This document shows, piece after piece, positions 15,699 through 26,587 of a stretch of DNA of 64,000 nucleotides. The DNA is from Nitrosomonas sp. (lineage in GTDB: Bacteria; Pseudomonadota; Gammaproteobacteria; Burkholderiales; Nitrosomonadaceae). The translations under genes and the position numbers were made by a program. The notes under the pieces are model-generated. The model was not told where the DNA came from. It did not search any database and saw nothing but the letters and a program-made list of their open reading frames with translations. The stretch is taken from contig JAJSDU010000004.1 of NCBI GenBank assembly GCA_028577615.1, positions 1-64,000 on the forward strand, in the 5' to 3' direction. How positions within the stretch are numbered: position 1 is the stretch's first letter; each line of letters starts with the position of its first letter.

Positions 15699-18560
15699 AT
15701 GACGCATAATCTGCATAATCTGTTTAACAGCAAGCAAGATCTGACAATTGCCGGTGAAAAGACAATGGCGTTTTATTCATTACCAGCACTGGAAAAAAAC
15801 GGCGTTGGGAAGATTTCGCGCTTGCCTGTTTCTATTCGAATCATCCTTGAGTCGGTATTGAGAAATTTCGACGGCAAGAAAATAACGGAAATGCATGTCA
15901 GGCAACTGGCGAACTGGGCGCCGAATGCCGCGAGAATTCATGAAATTCCTTTTATTGTTTCACGCATTGTCTTGCAGGATTTTACCGGTGTGCCGCTGTT
16001 GGTCGATTTGGCTGCAATGCGCAGCGCCGCAAAAAGACTTGATAAAAATCCTGAGCTTATTGAGCCGCTCGTACCTGTCGATCTGGTTGTCGATCATTCG
16101 ATTCAGATTGATCATTATGGTAATCCGGATGCACTCAAACTGAATATGGAAATCGAGTTTGAACGTAATCGCGAGCGTTATCAGTTTATCAAATGGGGCA
16201 TGCAGGCATTTGATACATTCAAGGTCATCCCGCCGGGAATCGGCATTGTGCACCAGGTTAACCTCGAGCATCTTGCGCGTGGCGTGCATCAGAATAACGG
16301 GGTCATTTATCCGGATACGCTGGTCGGTACCGATTCGCATACCACCATGATCAATGGCATAGGCGTTGTCGGGTGGGGAGTCGGTGGCATTGAAGCGGAA
16401 GCCGGCATGCTTGGGCAGCCGGTTTATTTCCTGACGCCTGATGTGGTCGGCGTGAATTTAACCGGACATTTGCGCGAAGGTGTAACTGCAACGGATCTGG
16501 TGCTTACAATCACTGAAATGCTGCGCGGTGCCGATGTGGTCGGCAAGTTTGTGGAATATTTTGGTGACGGTGTGGCATCCTTGACGTTGCCGGATCGCGC
16601 CACCATTGCCAATATGGCGCCGGAATACGGCGCAACCATGGGTTTTTTCCCGGTGGATGATGTTACCATCGAATACTTCAAAGGCACCGGGAGAAGCGAG
16701 GAGGAAATCGCCGCGTTCCAGCGTTATTTCCAGGCGCAGGAAATATACGGCATTCCGCGCAAAGGCGATATTGATTATAGTGATATTCTGGAACTTGATT
16801 TAAGTACGGTATCACCATCACTGGCTGGTCCGAAACGACCGCAGGACCGCATTGATCTGGCGGAAATCAAAAATCGTTTCAGCATGCTTTTCTGTAAACC
16901 GATCACTGAAAATGGTTACGGCAAGCCGCTGGATGAGATCAATCGGCGTTATCCGACACGTCATGCACTTAACGAAGATATAGATGTCTGCACACGTATC
17001 AGTGCGGATATTCTGGACGAGCGCGGTCAACCCGCCGAAAACGAACGGCATATCACAGAAATGGTCAGTAATCATCCCACACCTGATGCTTTTGATATAC
17101 CGGTCAATAAATTTGACAGAGTTGTCGATCTTGGTCATGGCGATGTTCTTATTGCAGCGATCACGTCATGCACCAATACATCAAATCCTAGTGTTCTGAT
17201 TGCGGCGGGTTTGCTGGCCAGGAAAGCTGTTGAAAAGGGACTCGCGGTCAAACGTCACATCAAAACATCGCTTGCACCGGGCTCACGTGTCGTGACCGAG
17301 TATCTTATGCATACTGGATTATTACCTTATCTGGAGAAACTTGGTTTTAGCGTTGCGGGTTATGGTTGTACGACCTGTATCGGTAATTCGGGTCCGCTGG
17401 CCGAACCTATTGAAGAGGCTGTCGTAAAAAATGATTTGATATGCGCTGCGGTGTTGTCCGGGAATCGCAATTTCGAGGCGCGTATTCATACCAATATTCG
17501 TGCCAATTTCCTGGCTTCGCCGCCGCTTGTTGTGGCTTATGCGATTGCCGGCACCATTCTGAAAGACCTTGCAAGCGAGCCTGTGGGTACCGGAAGCGAT
17601 GGTCATCCTGTCTGGCTCAAGGATATCTGGCCAACCAGTGACGAGATTCAGGTGCTGATGAAATTTGCCACCAACGCAGATACATTCCGCAGACTCTACA
17701 GCGATATGACCAGAGATCATTCGCTTTGGAACAGTATTACTGCCGCGACGGGCCGGACTTACGACTGGCCAGCATCGACCTATATCGCTGAGCCGCCGTT
17801 TTTTGACAATTTCTCACTACAGTCCGATAAGGCGGAGCGCAGGGGTGCGATCAGAAATGCTTACGCGCTGGGTATATTTGGCGATTCGGTGACGACAGAC
17901 CATATTAGTCCGGCAGGCGCCATCAAAAATTCCTCTCCGGCTGGTCAGTACCTATTGGCCAATCATGTGCAACAGGCTGACTTCAACAGCTACGGTGCCC
18001 GTCGAGGCAATCACGAGGTTATGATGCGCGGAACTTTTGCCAATGTACGCATCAAAAATCTGATGGTGCCGGGCAGTGAAGGCGGCGTTACGCTCTACCA
18101 GGCTGGAGAGCAGGCAGGGGAGCAGATGAGTATCTACGACGCTGCGATGCGTTACCAGCAGCAAGGTATTCCAACGATCGTGTTTGCCGGTAAGGAATAT
18201 GGCACCGGTTCCAGTCGGGATTGGGCGGCGAAAGGAACGCAATTGCTTGGCGTCAAAGCGGTTGTCGCCGTCAGCTATGAGCGTATTCACCGCAGCAATC
18301 TGATCGGTATGGGTGTAATACCGTTGCAGTTCAAGAATGCTGACAGCGCACAATCACTTGACATTCAGGGCGATGAAACATTTGATATTCTGGGGCTGGA
18401 TGATCTGCAACCGCAGCAGGATGTTACGCTCGTCATACATAAAAAAGATGGCGCGCAAAAGACAGTTCAATTGCTATGCCGTATTGATACCATGATCGAG
18501 ATTGACTATTACCGGCATGGCGGCATTCTGCCTTATGTGCTCAGGTCACTGATCAATTAA
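15699..18560 (+). CDS. acnA: Aconitate hydratase A
   Basis: 953 residues. Iron-sulfur cluster ligands are visible in SCTNTSNPS (near residue 490) and [12 protein letters not shown] (two Cys, near residue 557); the C-terminal swivel domain holds [27 protein letters not shown]. This is the IRP/AcnA branch that interconverts citrate and isocitrate in the cytoplasmic TCA cycle and, as apo-protein, can bind RNA in some bacteria. Length is slightly above the usual 890-900 residues. ATG at 15699 sits 8 bases after TTAGGGA. Confidence 0.96.
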   Translation: MTHNLHNLFNSKQDLTIAGEKTMAFYSLPALEKNGVGKISRLPVSIRIILESVLRNFDGKKITEMHVRQLANWAPNAARIHEIPFIVSRIVLQDFTGVPLLVDLAAMRSAAKRLDKNPELIEPLVPVDLVVDHSIQIDHYGNPDALKLNMEIEFERNRERYQFIKWGMQAFDTFKVIPPGIGIVHQVNLEHLARGVHQNNGVIYPDTLVGTDSHTTMINGIGVVGWGVGGIEAEAGMLGQPVYFLTPDVVGVNLTGHLREGVTATDLVLTITEMLRGADVVGKFVEYFGDGVASLTLPDRATIANMAPEYGATMGFFPVDDVTIEYFKGTGRSEEEIAAFQRYFQAQEIYGIPRKGDIDYSDILELDLSTVSPSLAGPKRPQDRIDLAEIKNRFSMLFCKPITENGYGKPLDEINRRYPTRHALNEDIDVCTRISADILDERGQPAENERHITEMVSNHPTPDAFDIPVNKFDRVVDLGHGDVLIAAITSCTNTSNPSVLIAAGLLARKAVEKGLAVKRHIKTSLAPGSRVVTEYLMHTGLLPYLEKLGFSVAGYGCTTCIGNSGPLAEPIEEAVVKNDLICAAVLSGNRNFEARIHTNIRANFLASPPLVVAYAIAGTILKDLASEPVGTGSDGHPVWLKDIWPTSDEIQVLMKFATNADTFRRLYSDMTRDHSLWNSITAATGRTYDWPASTYIAEPPFFDNFSLQSDKAERRGAIRNAYALGIFGDSVTTDHISPAGAIKNSSPAGQYLLANHVQQADFNSYGARRGNHEVMMRGTFANVRIKNLMVPGSEGGVTLYQAGEQAGEQMSIYDAAMRYQQQGIPTIVFAGKEYGTGSSRDWAAKGTQLLGVKAVVAVSYERIHRSNLIGMGVIPLQFKNADSAQSLDIQGDETFDILGLDDLQPQQDVTLVIHKKDGAQKTVQLLCRIDTMIEIDYYRHGGILPYVLRSLIN

Positions 18561-18738
18561 GGCGATTAATCTGCGTCGATTTCCCTTGTTTGTATTTTTT
18601 CACATCGTGATTGAAAATCAGCTATCCATAGTTTATCCCGCAGAGAGGTGGCTGATATAGTCTGCAGAGTTACGTTTCATGCATGAAATCTTCACGTCTG
18701 GAATGACATGAATATTTTCTGATAGGGTAGATAGCATT

Positions 18739-19125
18739 ATGAAAAGAACAATATTTGCAGTTTTTTTATTGGGTTTTTGTGACATCGTTTCAGCAGAGTG
18801 GATACTGGTGAATTCGGATGATGTCAAGAAGGTTGAACATTATTTTGATTCCAGTACCGTGCGTAACAGCGGGCAGAGCTATAAAAAAGTATGGCTGTTA
18901 TCGAGTTATGGTGAGAAACAGAAAGGTGGATATCAGTCATTAAGAACTTTTTATGAATTCGATTGTGGAACTGACCGGGCGCGCTCCTATACGATGCTGC
19001 TCTATTCCGGCGCCATGGCGAAAGGTAACACCATCGGTGCACACCACGATGAATTGAAAGAATGGTTTGATTATCCGGAAACTTCTTTTTTCAAGCGAAT
19101 CTCGGTATCGATTTGTAATGGATGA
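18739..19125 (+). CDS. Surface-adhesin protein E-like small exported protein
   Basis: 128 residues. Signal peptide (FAVFLLGFCDIVSA), then the pattern EWILVNSDD, YFDSSTVRNSGQSYKKVWLLSSYG, YQSLRTFYEFDCGTDRAR and a C-terminal Cys, which match the small family named after Haemophilus surface-adhesin protein E. The two Cys probably form a disulfide. In most proteobacteria the family is uncharacterised, so the adhesin name should not be read as function. Overlaps the following small frame by 4 bases. Confidence 0.78.
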   Translation: MKRTIFAVFLLGFCDIVSAEWILVNSDDVKKVEHYFDSSTVRNSGQSYKKVWLLSSYGEKQKGGYQSLRTFYEFDCGTDRARSYTMLLYSGAMAKGNTIGAHHDELKEWFDYPETSFFKRISVSICNG

Positions 19126-19172
19126 AGACACAAGCTGCACAATCATTCGAAACTGATGACGGGAGGGAAGGC

Positions 19173-19355
19173 ATGAGAAATAAGCATCTGTTTAATCTGC
19201 TTGTTTTGTGCGCTGTGCTGCCGTTTTTAACGGGATGCTGGATGATCGCAGCGGCGGGCGCCGGTGCGTATGGTGGTTATAAAATGAAGGAAAAAGGCTA
19301 CACGCTGCAAAATCCGATAACCAAGAAGAAGAACTCAGAAAAAGAATCCGATTAA
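19173..19355 (+). CDS. Small lipoprotein, 60 residues
   Basis: Lipobox LTGC (residues 19-22) after a hydrophobic signal, then WMIAAAGAGAYGGYKMKEKGYTLQNPIT and a Lys/Glu tail. The ATG at 19173 is preceded by GGGAGGGAAGG, an excellent ribosome site, so the longer frame from 19122 is rejected. A glycine-rich stretch suggests a membrane-associated lipoprotein; function unknown. It lies convergent with lspA, the peptidase that would process its signal. Confidence 0.75.
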   Translation: MRNKHLFNLLVLCAVLPFLTGCWMIAAAGAGAYGGYKMKEKGYTLQNPITKKKNSEKESD

Positions 19356-19377
19356 TGCGACTTCATTCTTAGACAGT

Positions 19378-19884
19378 CTAGTCGGTTTTTTCTTTTTGTT
19401 CGACTGCCTGTACGGCATCTTTTTGCTCCGTGCTGCTGAAGCTTTCAATGATAAGCAGGGCTGCACCGATAAAAATCGCTGAGTCGGCAATATTGAAAGC
19501 CGGCCAGTGATAATCACCAATATAGAAATCCAGAAAGTCAACAACATGTCCCAGTGTAATCCGATCCCATAAATTTCCAAGCGCGCCGCCGAGGATTAAG
19601 CTGAGTGAAAGGCAGAATAACGTTTCTGTCCGGTATTTATACAGCAGATAAATGATGATGATTGAAGCGGTAGTCGCGATGGCGCTTAAAAACCAGCGCT
19701 GCCAGCCCGATGCTTCGCTTAAAAAACTGAATGCTGCGCCAGTATTGTAAGTGAGCACCAGATTGAAGAATCCGGTTATCGGGATACGCTGTCCGTAGCT
19801 TAATATCGATTCAATCCAGTACTTGGTCGTCAGATCAACGATCAGCACAATCAGGGCAATGCCCAACGAATAGTGTAATTTCAT
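19378..19884 (-). CDS. lspA: Lipoprotein signal peptidase (SPase II)
   Basis: 168 residues with four membrane helices. Aspartic-protease catalytic motifs are GALGNLWDRITLGHVVDFLDF and FNIADSAIFIGAALL. It cleaves diacylglyceryl-prolipoproteins at the inner membrane. Third gene of ribF-ileS-lspA, about 75 bases after ileS. The ATG at 19884 is the natural start before YSLGIALIVLIVDLTTKYW. Confidence 0.97.
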   Translation of the reverse strand: MKLHYSLGIALIVLIVDLTTKYWIESILSYGQRIPITGFFNLVLTYNTGAAFSFLSEASGWQRWFLSAIATTASIIIIYLLYKYRTETLFCLSLSLILGGALGNLWDRITLGHVVDFLDFYIGDYHWPAFNIADSAIFIGAALLIIESFSSTEQKDAVQAVEQKEKTD

Positions 19885-19959
19885 GAATGCGTATTCCGAT
19901 GTTTGTTTTAAAGTGTAATTTCAGACAGTTGATTTTGTCATCATTGCGTCTTTCCGGCG

Positions 19960-22761
19960 TCAGGCAAATTCGCGATGTTCACCGTCGCCATAAAGATTGT
20001 CAATGCAACGCCTGCAGAGCGTCGAGTGTTCTGCGTTGCTGCCGACATCAATCCGGTAATGCCAGCAACGCTCACATTTCTGATGCCTGCTCGGCGTGAC
20101 AATCACTTCAATCCCCGACAGATTGTCAGTTTGCAGCAACCGGGTTTCAGACGTGATCAGTACGAATTTCAAGTCATCGCCGAGCGAGTTCAGTAATGTG
20201 AAGTCAGCTTTTCCGGCCTGTATTTCAACGGTTGCGGCCAGGGATGAGCCGATTTCTCCTTTTGTCCGGGATTCTTCCAGTTTCTTGAGTACCTGTGCGC
20301 GCAGTGCACGGATTCTAGTCCAGCGATCGAATAATTGTTGTGAATCGGACTGTTCCGGAAATCGGTGCCAGGTGTGCAGCAGCACGCTGTCGTCAGCTTG
20401 ACGGGTGAGGTGCTCCCAGACTTCATCTGCGGTGAAACTGAGTATTGGCGCAAACAAACGCACCAGACTGTGCGTAACATGATGAAGTGCGCTCTGGGCA
20501 GCGCGGCGCGGCTGACCTCGGGTAGCAGCAGTGTATAGGCGGTCTTTGAGAATATCCAGATAAAAACCGCCCAGATCTTCTGAACAGAAATTATGTAGTT
20601 TGTGAACGGCCTGATGAAATTCGTACTGCGCGATGATTTGCGTCAAGTCCTGTTGAAAGGCTGTTGTGTGGGCCAACATATAGCGATCGATTTCCAGCCA
20701 GTTTTCGACGGGCAGCATATCTTTCTCGGCGTCAAAATCGGCCAGATTGGCGAGCAGAAAACGTAATGTATTTCGAATACGCCGGTAACTCTCAACCACA
20801 CGCTTGAGTATTTCATCGGAAATTGAGAGCTCGCCTGAATAATCGGTCGAAGCAACCCATAACCGGAGAATGTCCGCGCCGTAAGTGTCCATCACTTTCT
20901 GCGGCGCGATGACATTGCCTTTCGATTTGCTCATTTTATGGCCATTGCCATCGACAACAAAACCGTGTGTCAGCAATGCATGATACGGAGCGCGGCCATT
21001 AATGGCGCAACCGGTGAGCAATGAGGACTGAAACCATCCGCGATGCTGATCAGAGCCTTCCAGATAAAGATCAGCCGGATGATTCAGTGAAACGTTGGAC
21101 TTGACCACTGTATCGTGCGTTGTGCCTGAATCGAACCAGACATCCAAGGTATCGGTGAGTTTCTGATAGTCCTTCGCGTCATCGCCCAGCAATTCTGCGG
21201 CGTCGAGTGAGAACCAGGCTTCTATGCCTTGCTGCTCGACACGCTGCGCGACCTGTTCAAAAAGCTCCAGAGTGCGCGGGTGTGGCTTCTGTGTTTCCTT
21301 GTGTACAAAAATCGCCATGGGAACACCCCAGTTGCGCTGGCGCGATATACACCAGTCGGGCCGGTTTTTAATCATGGCCTCCAGGCGTGCGCGTCCCCAT
21401 GCCGGAAAGAACCGGGTAGCATCGACCGCCTGCATGGCAAGATCACGCAAAGTTCCTGGTGATTCTGTCGTATCCGGGTTCTGTTGAAGATTCATGCCGA
21501 TAAACCACTGTGGCGTTGAACGAAAAATAATCGGCGTTTTATGTCGCCAGCAGTGCGGATAGCTGTGTTCGATTTTTTTGCTGAAGAGCAGGTGATGATT
21601 GTTTTTCAGCGTTTCGATAACAACATCATTGGCTTTCCAGACAGACAGATTACCGACCAGCGGCTTGTCGGCAATGAATCTGCCGTTGCCATCGACAGGA
21701 CTCTCGCTGGGCAGATCGTACTGCTGACCGACAAAGTAGTCATCTAGACCATGAGCGGGCGCAGTATGCACCAGACCTGTACCTGCTTCCAGCGTGACGT
21801 GTTTGCCGCAAATGATTTTAACAACACGGTCCTCAAAAGGATGTCTCAGCGGCAGGTGTTCCAGGGCAATTCCTTTGCAGCGCCCCAACGTTTTGCCCTG
21901 CAATCCGTACCGGTCGAGACAGGTCTGCGCCAGTTCCGCTGCTAGAATAAGCAGGTTTTGTGCAGTCTGGATGAGCACATAATCGAAATCGGGGTGCACG
22001 CATACAGCCTGATTGGCGGGTAATGTCCATGGTGTTGTTGTCCAGATAATTACCATAATAGGAGTATCAGCAGGGATTTCAGCGGTACTTGCACCGAATG
22101 CTGCAAGCTGGGTTGTGTCTGCAACTTCAAAGCCGACATCAATCGCGGGAGAAATTTTGTCTTCGTATTCTACTTCCGCCTCTGCAAGCGCAGAGCCGCA
22201 GTCAGTGCACCAGTTGACCGGCTTCTGACCCTGGTACAGATAGCCGTTACGATAGATCTTGCTTAGCGCACGAATAATCCCTGCTTCGGTATTGAAATTC
22301 ATTGTCAGGTAGGCATGCTCCCAGTCGCCAAGTACACCGAGGCGAATGAAATCGGCTTTCTGTCGAGCGACTTGTTCGTTTGCAAACAGGCGGCATAGCT
22401 CACGCACTTTATCGGCCGGTAACTGTTTGCCGTGTTTTTTTTCAATCTGGTGTTCAATTGGCAGACCATGACAATCCCAGCCGGGTATATACGGCGCATC
22501 AAATCCCGCCAGCGTCTTGCTTTTGATAATAATATCTTTCAGGATTTTATTGACGGCGTGCCCGATATGAATATCGCCGTTAGCATAGGGTGGTCCGTCG
22601 TGCAGGGTGAATTTCGGGCGACCCTTGCTGACTGTGCGTATTTTCCGGTAAAGCTGCTTGCGCTGCCAGGATTCCAGCATGTCGGGCTCGCGTTGCGCAA
22701 GATTACCGCGCATGGGAAAGGACGTATCAAGTAAATTAAGTGTTTTTTTATAATCTGTCAT
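19960..22761 (-). CDS. ileS: Isoleucyl-tRNA synthetase
   Basis: 933 residues, normal length for the bacterial class. HIGH-type motif in [18 protein letters not shown] motif KMSKSKGN (near residue 608), an editing (CP1) domain with [13 protein letters not shown], and a C-terminal zinc site of four Cys in [14 protein letters not shown]...CRRC. Charges tRNA-Ile in the cytoplasm. Position between ribF and lspA is conserved in proteobacteria. ATG at 22761. Confidence 0.98.
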   Translation of the reverse strand: MTDYKKTLNLLDTSFPMRGNLAQREPDMLESWQRKQLYRKIRTVSKGRPKFTLHDGPPYANGDIHIGHAVNKILKDIIIKSKTLAGFDAPYIPGWDCHGLPIEHQIEKKHGKQLPADKVRELCRLFANEQVARQKADFIRLGVLGDWEHAYLTMNFNTEAGIIRALSKIYRNGYLYQGQKPVNWCTDCGSALAEAEVEYEDKISPAIDVGFEVADTTQLAAFGASTAEIPADTPIMVIIWTTTPWTLPANQAVCVHPDFDYVLIQTAQNLLILAAELAQTCLDRYGLQGKTLGRCKGIALEHLPLRHPFEDRVVKIICGKHVTLEAGTGLVHTAPAHGLDDYFVGQQYDLPSESPVDGNGRFIADKPLVGNLSVWKANDVVIETLKNNHHLLFSKKIEHSYPHCWRHKTPIIFRSTPQWFIGMNLQQNPDTTESPGTLRDLAMQAVDATRFFPAWGRARLEAMIKNRPDWCISRQRNWGVPMAIFVHKETQKPHPRTLELFEQVAQRVEQQGIEAWFSLDAAELLGDDAKDYQKLTDTLDVWFDSGTTHDTVVKSNVSLNHPADLYLEGSDQHRGWFQSSLLTGCAINGRAPYHALLTHGFVVDGNGHKMSKSKGNVIAPQKVMDTYGADILRLWVASTDYSGELSISDEILKRVVESYRRIRNTLRFLLANLADFDAEKDMLPVENWLEIDRYMLAHTTAFQQDLTQIIAQYEFHQAVHKLHNFCSEDLGGFYLDILKDRLYTAATRGQPRRAAQSALHHVTHSLVRLFAPILSFTADEVWEHLTRQADDSVLLHTWHRFPEQSDSQQLFDRWTRIRALRAQVLKKLEESRTKGEIGSSLAATVEIQAGKADFTLLNSLGDDLKFVLITSETRLLQTDNLSGIEVIVTPSRHQKCERCWHYRIDVGSNAEHSTLCRRCIDNLYGDGEHREFA

Positions 22762-22897
22762 GAAAGAGTGTTTGAAAACGTTTGAAACCGGTTTCTGTCC
22801 GTTACTATTCGACGGATATGCGACTTATAAGCAAGATTTGTAATGATATACGAATTTTTCTCGGGTGCTAAACGGCGTTTGGTTTTATCGTGTCATT

Positions 22898-23851
22898 TCA
22901 GATACAACAGGCTTGTGACCGCAGGAATTTTCGTGCCGCAAAGACATCCTTTCTGATTTGCGCTACGAGCGCGCTGACGTTCGGGTATTTTTCCTCATCG
23001 CGCAACTTGTGAATAAAGTCAACCTGAAGGTGAGCGCCGTAAATTGTCTGATCAAAATCGAATAAATGAACTTCCAGTGTCGGTTGACCATTGTCGCGTA
23101 TCGTAGGTCGTGCGCCCAGACTGGCGACACCGTCGATGACCTGAAGCGGTGATGTCTTGATCGCGCCGCGCACTCTGACTGCAAAGATTCCCGACAGTGG
23201 CGGGCGATTGAGCCGGATTTGAACGTTGGCCGTTGGAAAGCCCAGTTTTGCGCCGAGTTTGTCACCATGGATCACGCGACCGCTGATGCTGTAGGGTCTG
23301 CCTAAAAAACGTTGTGCGGCTGGTAAATCACCTGCTTCCAGTGCCTCCCGGATGCGTGTGCTGGATACGCGTTCGCCGTCAATTCGTATGCTCGGCATTT
23401 TTTCAACTTCAAAATTCAATTTACTGGATAATTCCTGCAATAAAGCAAAATCGCCCGCCCGCCGTGCGCCAAACCGGAAATCATCGCCAATGAGTAACCA
23501 TTGCACGGTGTGGTCTTTTTGAAGTATCCGGGAAACAAAAAATTCCGGACTGATTTTTGCGAAATCATAGTTGAAGCGGTATACTCTGACGTAATCAATG
23601 CCTGATGCGGCCAAATGTATGAGTTTCTCACGCAGACTGGTCAATCGCGTTGGTGCTTGGTCTGGCGCGAAGAATTCGCGCGGATGCGGTTCAAATGTCA
23701 TCACACAAGCGGCGACTCCGAGATGATCTGAAACAGATTTCAGTCGGGTAAGTATAGCTTGGTGGCCTAAATGTACGCCGTCGAAATTGCCTATTGTGAG
23801 CGCAATCGGTGTCTTATGATGTGGTGAAGACCTGCTTCGCCAGATTTGCAT
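22898..23851 (-). CDS. ribF: Bifunctional riboflavin kinase / FAD synthetase
   Basis: 317 residues. N-terminal nucleotidyltransferase domain: TIGNFDGVHLGHQAIL and SSTRIREALEAGD; C-terminal flavokinase domain: GRVIHGDKLGAKLGFPTANV and the acidic PTLEVHLFDFD. Makes FMN and then FAD from riboflavin. The ribF-ileS-lspA order supports a shared transcript; the ribF-ileS gap is about 135 bases. Confidence 0.96.
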   Translation of the reverse strand: MQIWRSRSSPHHKTPIALTIGNFDGVHLGHQAILTRLKSVSDHLGVAACVMTFEPHPREFFAPDQAPTRLTSLREKLIHLAASGIDYVRVYRFNYDFAKISPEFFVSRILQKDHTVQWLLIGDDFRFGARRAGDFALLQELSSKLNFEVEKMPSIRIDGERVSSTRIREALEAGDLPAAQRFLGRPYSISGRVIHGDKLGAKLGFPTANVQIRLNRPPLSGIFAVRVRGAIKTSPLQVIDGVASLGARPTIRDNGQPTLEVHLFDFDQTIYGAHLQVDFIHKLRDEEKYPNVSALVAQIRKDVFAARKFLRSQACCI

Positions 23852-23937
23852 GTATAAAGCTGCCTGAAATTATCAATTTTAGCTTGTTTTGCTTGAACAG
23901 GTCTATATCATCGCCGCCAGATCATGCGTTATTGTTG

Positions 23938-23987
23938 TTGATTCTGGATTTTTTCCGGTGTCTAGTGTGTTGTTTTGATCGCGATCA
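23938..23987 (+). promoter_or_regulatory. Possible promoter and palindromic operator of the betaine methyltransferase gene
   Basis: TTGATT (23938-23943), 17 bases, TCTAGT (23961-23966) is a weak promoter match. A 12-bp perfect palindrome TGATCGCGATCA (23976-23987) falls where transcription would begin, 44 bases before the start codon. Prediction only. Confidence 0.3.
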
Positions 23988-24031
23988 TTGCAGCAATTTT
24001 TTAAACCACACGAATACTCACGGAGAATCAT

Positions 24032-25717
24032 ATGGTTCATACATCTAAGAAAGCAAGACAGGATTATGGAAGTGATCCTGTATCAGTACGAAAAACAGAT
24101 CAATACCGTGCAGAATACGTGCATGCCTTTGTGCAAAAGTGGGATTCATTAATCGACTGGAATGCGCGTATAAAATCTGAAGGTTCATTTTTTATCGATA
24201 AACTTAAAGAGCGTGGATGCCGACAGGTACTTGATGTCGCAACGGGTACCGGTTTTCATTCCGTCCGCTTGCTTGAAGCAGGATTTGAGGTGATCAGTGC
24301 CGATGGCAGCGCGGAAATGTTATCTAAAGCATTTGCCAATGCTCGCACCCGCGGTCATATTTTACGAACAGTCCAGGCAGACTGGCGCTGGCTGAACCGC
24401 GATATACATCAGAAATTTGATGCTATTATTTGCTTGGGCAATTCGTTCACTCATCTGTTCAATGAGAACGACCGTCGTAAAGCGCTGGCTGAGTTTTATG
24501 CCGCTTTGCGCCATAACGGCGTATTAATATTGGATCAGCGCAATTATGATGCTTTGCTGGATAATGGTTTTTCCAGCAATCATGCGTATTATTACTGTGG
24601 TACGGATGTTTCCGTTAAACCGGTGCACGTTGATACCGGCCTGGCAAGATTTGAATACCGTTTTTTAGACGGCGAATCTTTTTTCCTGAATATGTATCCA
24701 TTGAGAAAGAGCTATACAACACGCCTGATGCGTGAGGTTGGTTTTCAGCATATAGAGACTTTTGGTGATTTTCAGCAGACTTATCGGGATAGTGAACCCG
24801 ATTTCTTTATTCATATCGCTGAGAAAGCATACCGGCCCTCAGAAAAAGACAGACGCACGGAAATCGAACGCTCGGTCGCCGTTGAAACAGTGCGGGAATA
24901 TTACAATAGTAAAGATGCGGATTATTTTTACAGTACGATATGGGGCGGCGAGGATATTCACATCGGTCTGTATCGGAGCAGTAGTGAGTCGATAACGACT
25001 GCGAGTCAGAGGACGGTGCGGACGATGGTCGAATGCCTGCCCAAGCTTGATGCCGCGTCAACCGTGCTGGATCTCGGTTCCGGTTATTGCGGTTCTGCGC
25101 GTTATCTGGTTAAAAATTACAATGTGTTTGTCAACGCGATAAATCTGAGCGAAGTTGAAAATCAGCGTGCGCGTGCGTTGAATACCGTTGCCGGGTTGTC
25201 TGAGAAAATTCAGGTTATTGATGGCAGTTTTGAGAACTTGCCTTTTGAAACAGCAGGACGTGATAATGGCTTTGACGTTGTCTGGTCGCAGGATGCGATC
25301 CTGCATAGTGACAGGCGTGAGCACGTGCTGGCGGAAGCATTTCGTGTACTGAAGCCTGGAGGATATTTTGTTTTTACCGATCCAATGCAGGCGAATGACT
25401 GTCCCCGTGGTGTATTGCAACCGATTTACGACCGCATTCATTTGAGTTCACTGGGGTCACCGGATTTTTACCGTCAGGCGGCCGTACGGACTGGATTCGA
25501 TGTGGTGCAGTTTGATGACCTGACGTATCAATTGGTCAATCACTATCAGCGTGTACTTGAAGAAACCGAGCGGAAGGCCGGTGAGCTCACCGAAAAAGTG
25601 GATCCGGTATATATTGACCGCATGAAAAAGGGACTCAGATATTGGATATATGGCGGAAAGAACGGGTATCTGGCATGGGGAATCTTTTTGCTGCAAAAAC
25701 CACGCTGCGTTGATTAA
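24032..25717 (+). CDS. Fused glycine/sarcosine and dimethylglycine N-methyltransferase (glycine betaine synthesis)
   Basis: 561 residues in two SAM-methyltransferase halves. Residues 1-270 match glycine/sarcosine N-methyltransferase of halophiles: DQYRAEYVHAFVQKWDSLIDW, motif I VLDVATGTGFHSVRLLEAGF (66-85), GHILRTVQADWRWLN and CLGNSFTHLFNE. Residues 285-561 match sarcosine/dimethylglycine methyltransferase: YYNSKDADYFYSTIWGGEDIHIGLY, motif I VLDLGSGYCGSARYL (near 344), SQDAILHSDRREHV and LKPGGYFVFTDPMQ. Together they would methylate glycine three times to glycine betaine, an osmoprotectant, using SAM. The two activities are separate proteins in Ectothiorhodospira and fused in Actinopolyspora. 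It is a single gene between ribF and moeB, with GGAG before the ATG. Confidence 0.93.
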   Translation: MVHTSKKARQDYGSDPVSVRKTDQYRAEYVHAFVQKWDSLIDWNARIKSEGSFFIDKLKERGCRQVLDVATGTGFHSVRLLEAGFEVISADGSAEMLSKAFANARTRGHILRTVQADWRWLNRDIHQKFDAIICLGNSFTHLFNENDRRKALAEFYAALRHNGVLILDQRNYDALLDNGFSSNHAYYYCGTDVSVKPVHVDTGLARFEYRFLDGESFFLNMYPLRKSYTTRLMREVGFQHIETFGDFQQTYRDSEPDFFIHIAEKAYRPSEKDRRTEIERSVAVETVREYYNSKDADYFYSTIWGGEDIHIGLYRSSSESITTASQRTVRTMVECLPKLDAASTVLDLGSGYCGSARYLVKNYNVFVNAINLSEVENQRARALNTVAGLSEKIQVIDGSFENLPFETAGRDNGFDVVWSQDAILHSDRREHVLAEAFRVLKPGGYFVFTDPMQANDCPRGVLQPIYDRIHLSSLGSPDFYRQAAVRTGFDVVQFDDLTYQLVNHYQRVLEETERKAGELTEKVDPVYIDRMKKGLRYWIYGGKNGYLAWGIFLLQKPRCVD

Positions 25718-25762
25718 TGGTGTAAGAGAATCAAGCAACGTATACCATAAATCGTGTTGAGT

Positions 25763-26572
25763 TTACTTGGCGGATCGGCATATTGAGCACACTGGATCCT
25801 GATGCAATCGAGTCGTGCGCCAGTTCATGGTCAGACCATTTAAAGACTGTAGTCGACCGTTGAGCGTTTCGCCGATGTTAAGCAGTATTTTAAGTGTTTC
25901 GGCAGCTTGCATGCTGCCAATGATGCCAACCAGGGGTGCAAAAACACCCATCACTGAACAGGGCATATCAACGGATTCTCCGGTTTCCGGATATAGACAA
26001 TGATAACAGGGACTGCCAGAGTGTCGTAAATCGAAAACGGATACTTGTGCTTCAAAGCGAATGGCAGCGCCTGAAATCAGCGGCTTATGGTGCTGAACAC
26101 AGGCTTTGTTGACTTGATACCGTGTGATGAAGTTATCGCTGCCGTCAACAATCGCATCGGCTCCGCGGACAAGTTGCTGGAGTTCGGTTTCGCCAACAAA
26201 TTCGGGAATGGTAACGATATTGACTTCCGGATTGATCGTGGTCAGTGTGTGTTTTGCTGACAGTGCTTTGGACTGGCCAACGGCTGCTGTTGGATGCAGA
26301 ATCTGTCGTTGAAGATTCGTCAGATCGACGTTGTCTCCATCACAAATGGTCAGTTTGCCGATGCCACTTGCCGCCAGGTAGAGTGCTGCCGAAGAACCCA
26401 ACCCGCCTGCACCGATAATCAACACATGAGATTGCAGCAATGTTTTCTGCCCTGCTATGTCGATTTCAGGCAGCAGTATGTGTCTGCTATACCGAAGCAG
26501 CTGCTGATCGTTTAAGTCATAGCTGCTTTGCGTGTTGGTATTGTTGTCAGTATTGCTGATATTCTGGTTCAA
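25763..26572 (-). CDS. moeB: MoeB/ThiF-family sulfur-carrier adenylyltransferase
   Basis: 269 residues. E1-like fold: nucleotide loop LIIGAGGLGSSAALYLAASG, Arg in NLQRQ, Asp in VDGSDNF, and a zinc site of CYHC and CSIC pairs. It adenylates the C-terminal glycine of MoaD or ThiS for molybdopterin or thiamine sulfur transfer. The rhodanese domain of longer homologues is absent. No moaD or thiS is in the window, so the partner cannot be decided. The MoeB/HesA branch is likeliest, and the position after ctpA is common in betaproteobacteria. The first 20 residues (Asn/Thr-rich) are a non-conserved tail. Confidence 0.92.
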   Translation of the reverse strand: MNQNISNTDNNTNTQSSYDLNDQQLLRYSRHILLPEIDIAGQKTLLQSHVLIIGAGGLGSSAALYLAASGIGKLTICDGDNVDLTNLQRQILHPTAAVGQSKALSAKHTLTTINPEVNIVTIPEFVGETELQQLVRGADAIVDGSDNFITRYQVNKACVQHHKPLISGAAIRFEAQVSVFDLRHSGSPCYHCLYPETGESVDMPCSVMGVFAPLVGIIGSMQAAETLKILLNIGETLNGRLQSLNGLTMNWRTTRLHQDPVCSICRSAK

Positions 26573-26587
26573 CTAAACCCATTGCCA

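Noticed and set aside
25718-25762. Imperfect inverted repeat (ATGGTGTA with TATACCAT) after the betaine gene as a terminator
   Set aside because: Stem is imperfect, AT-rich and has no T-run.
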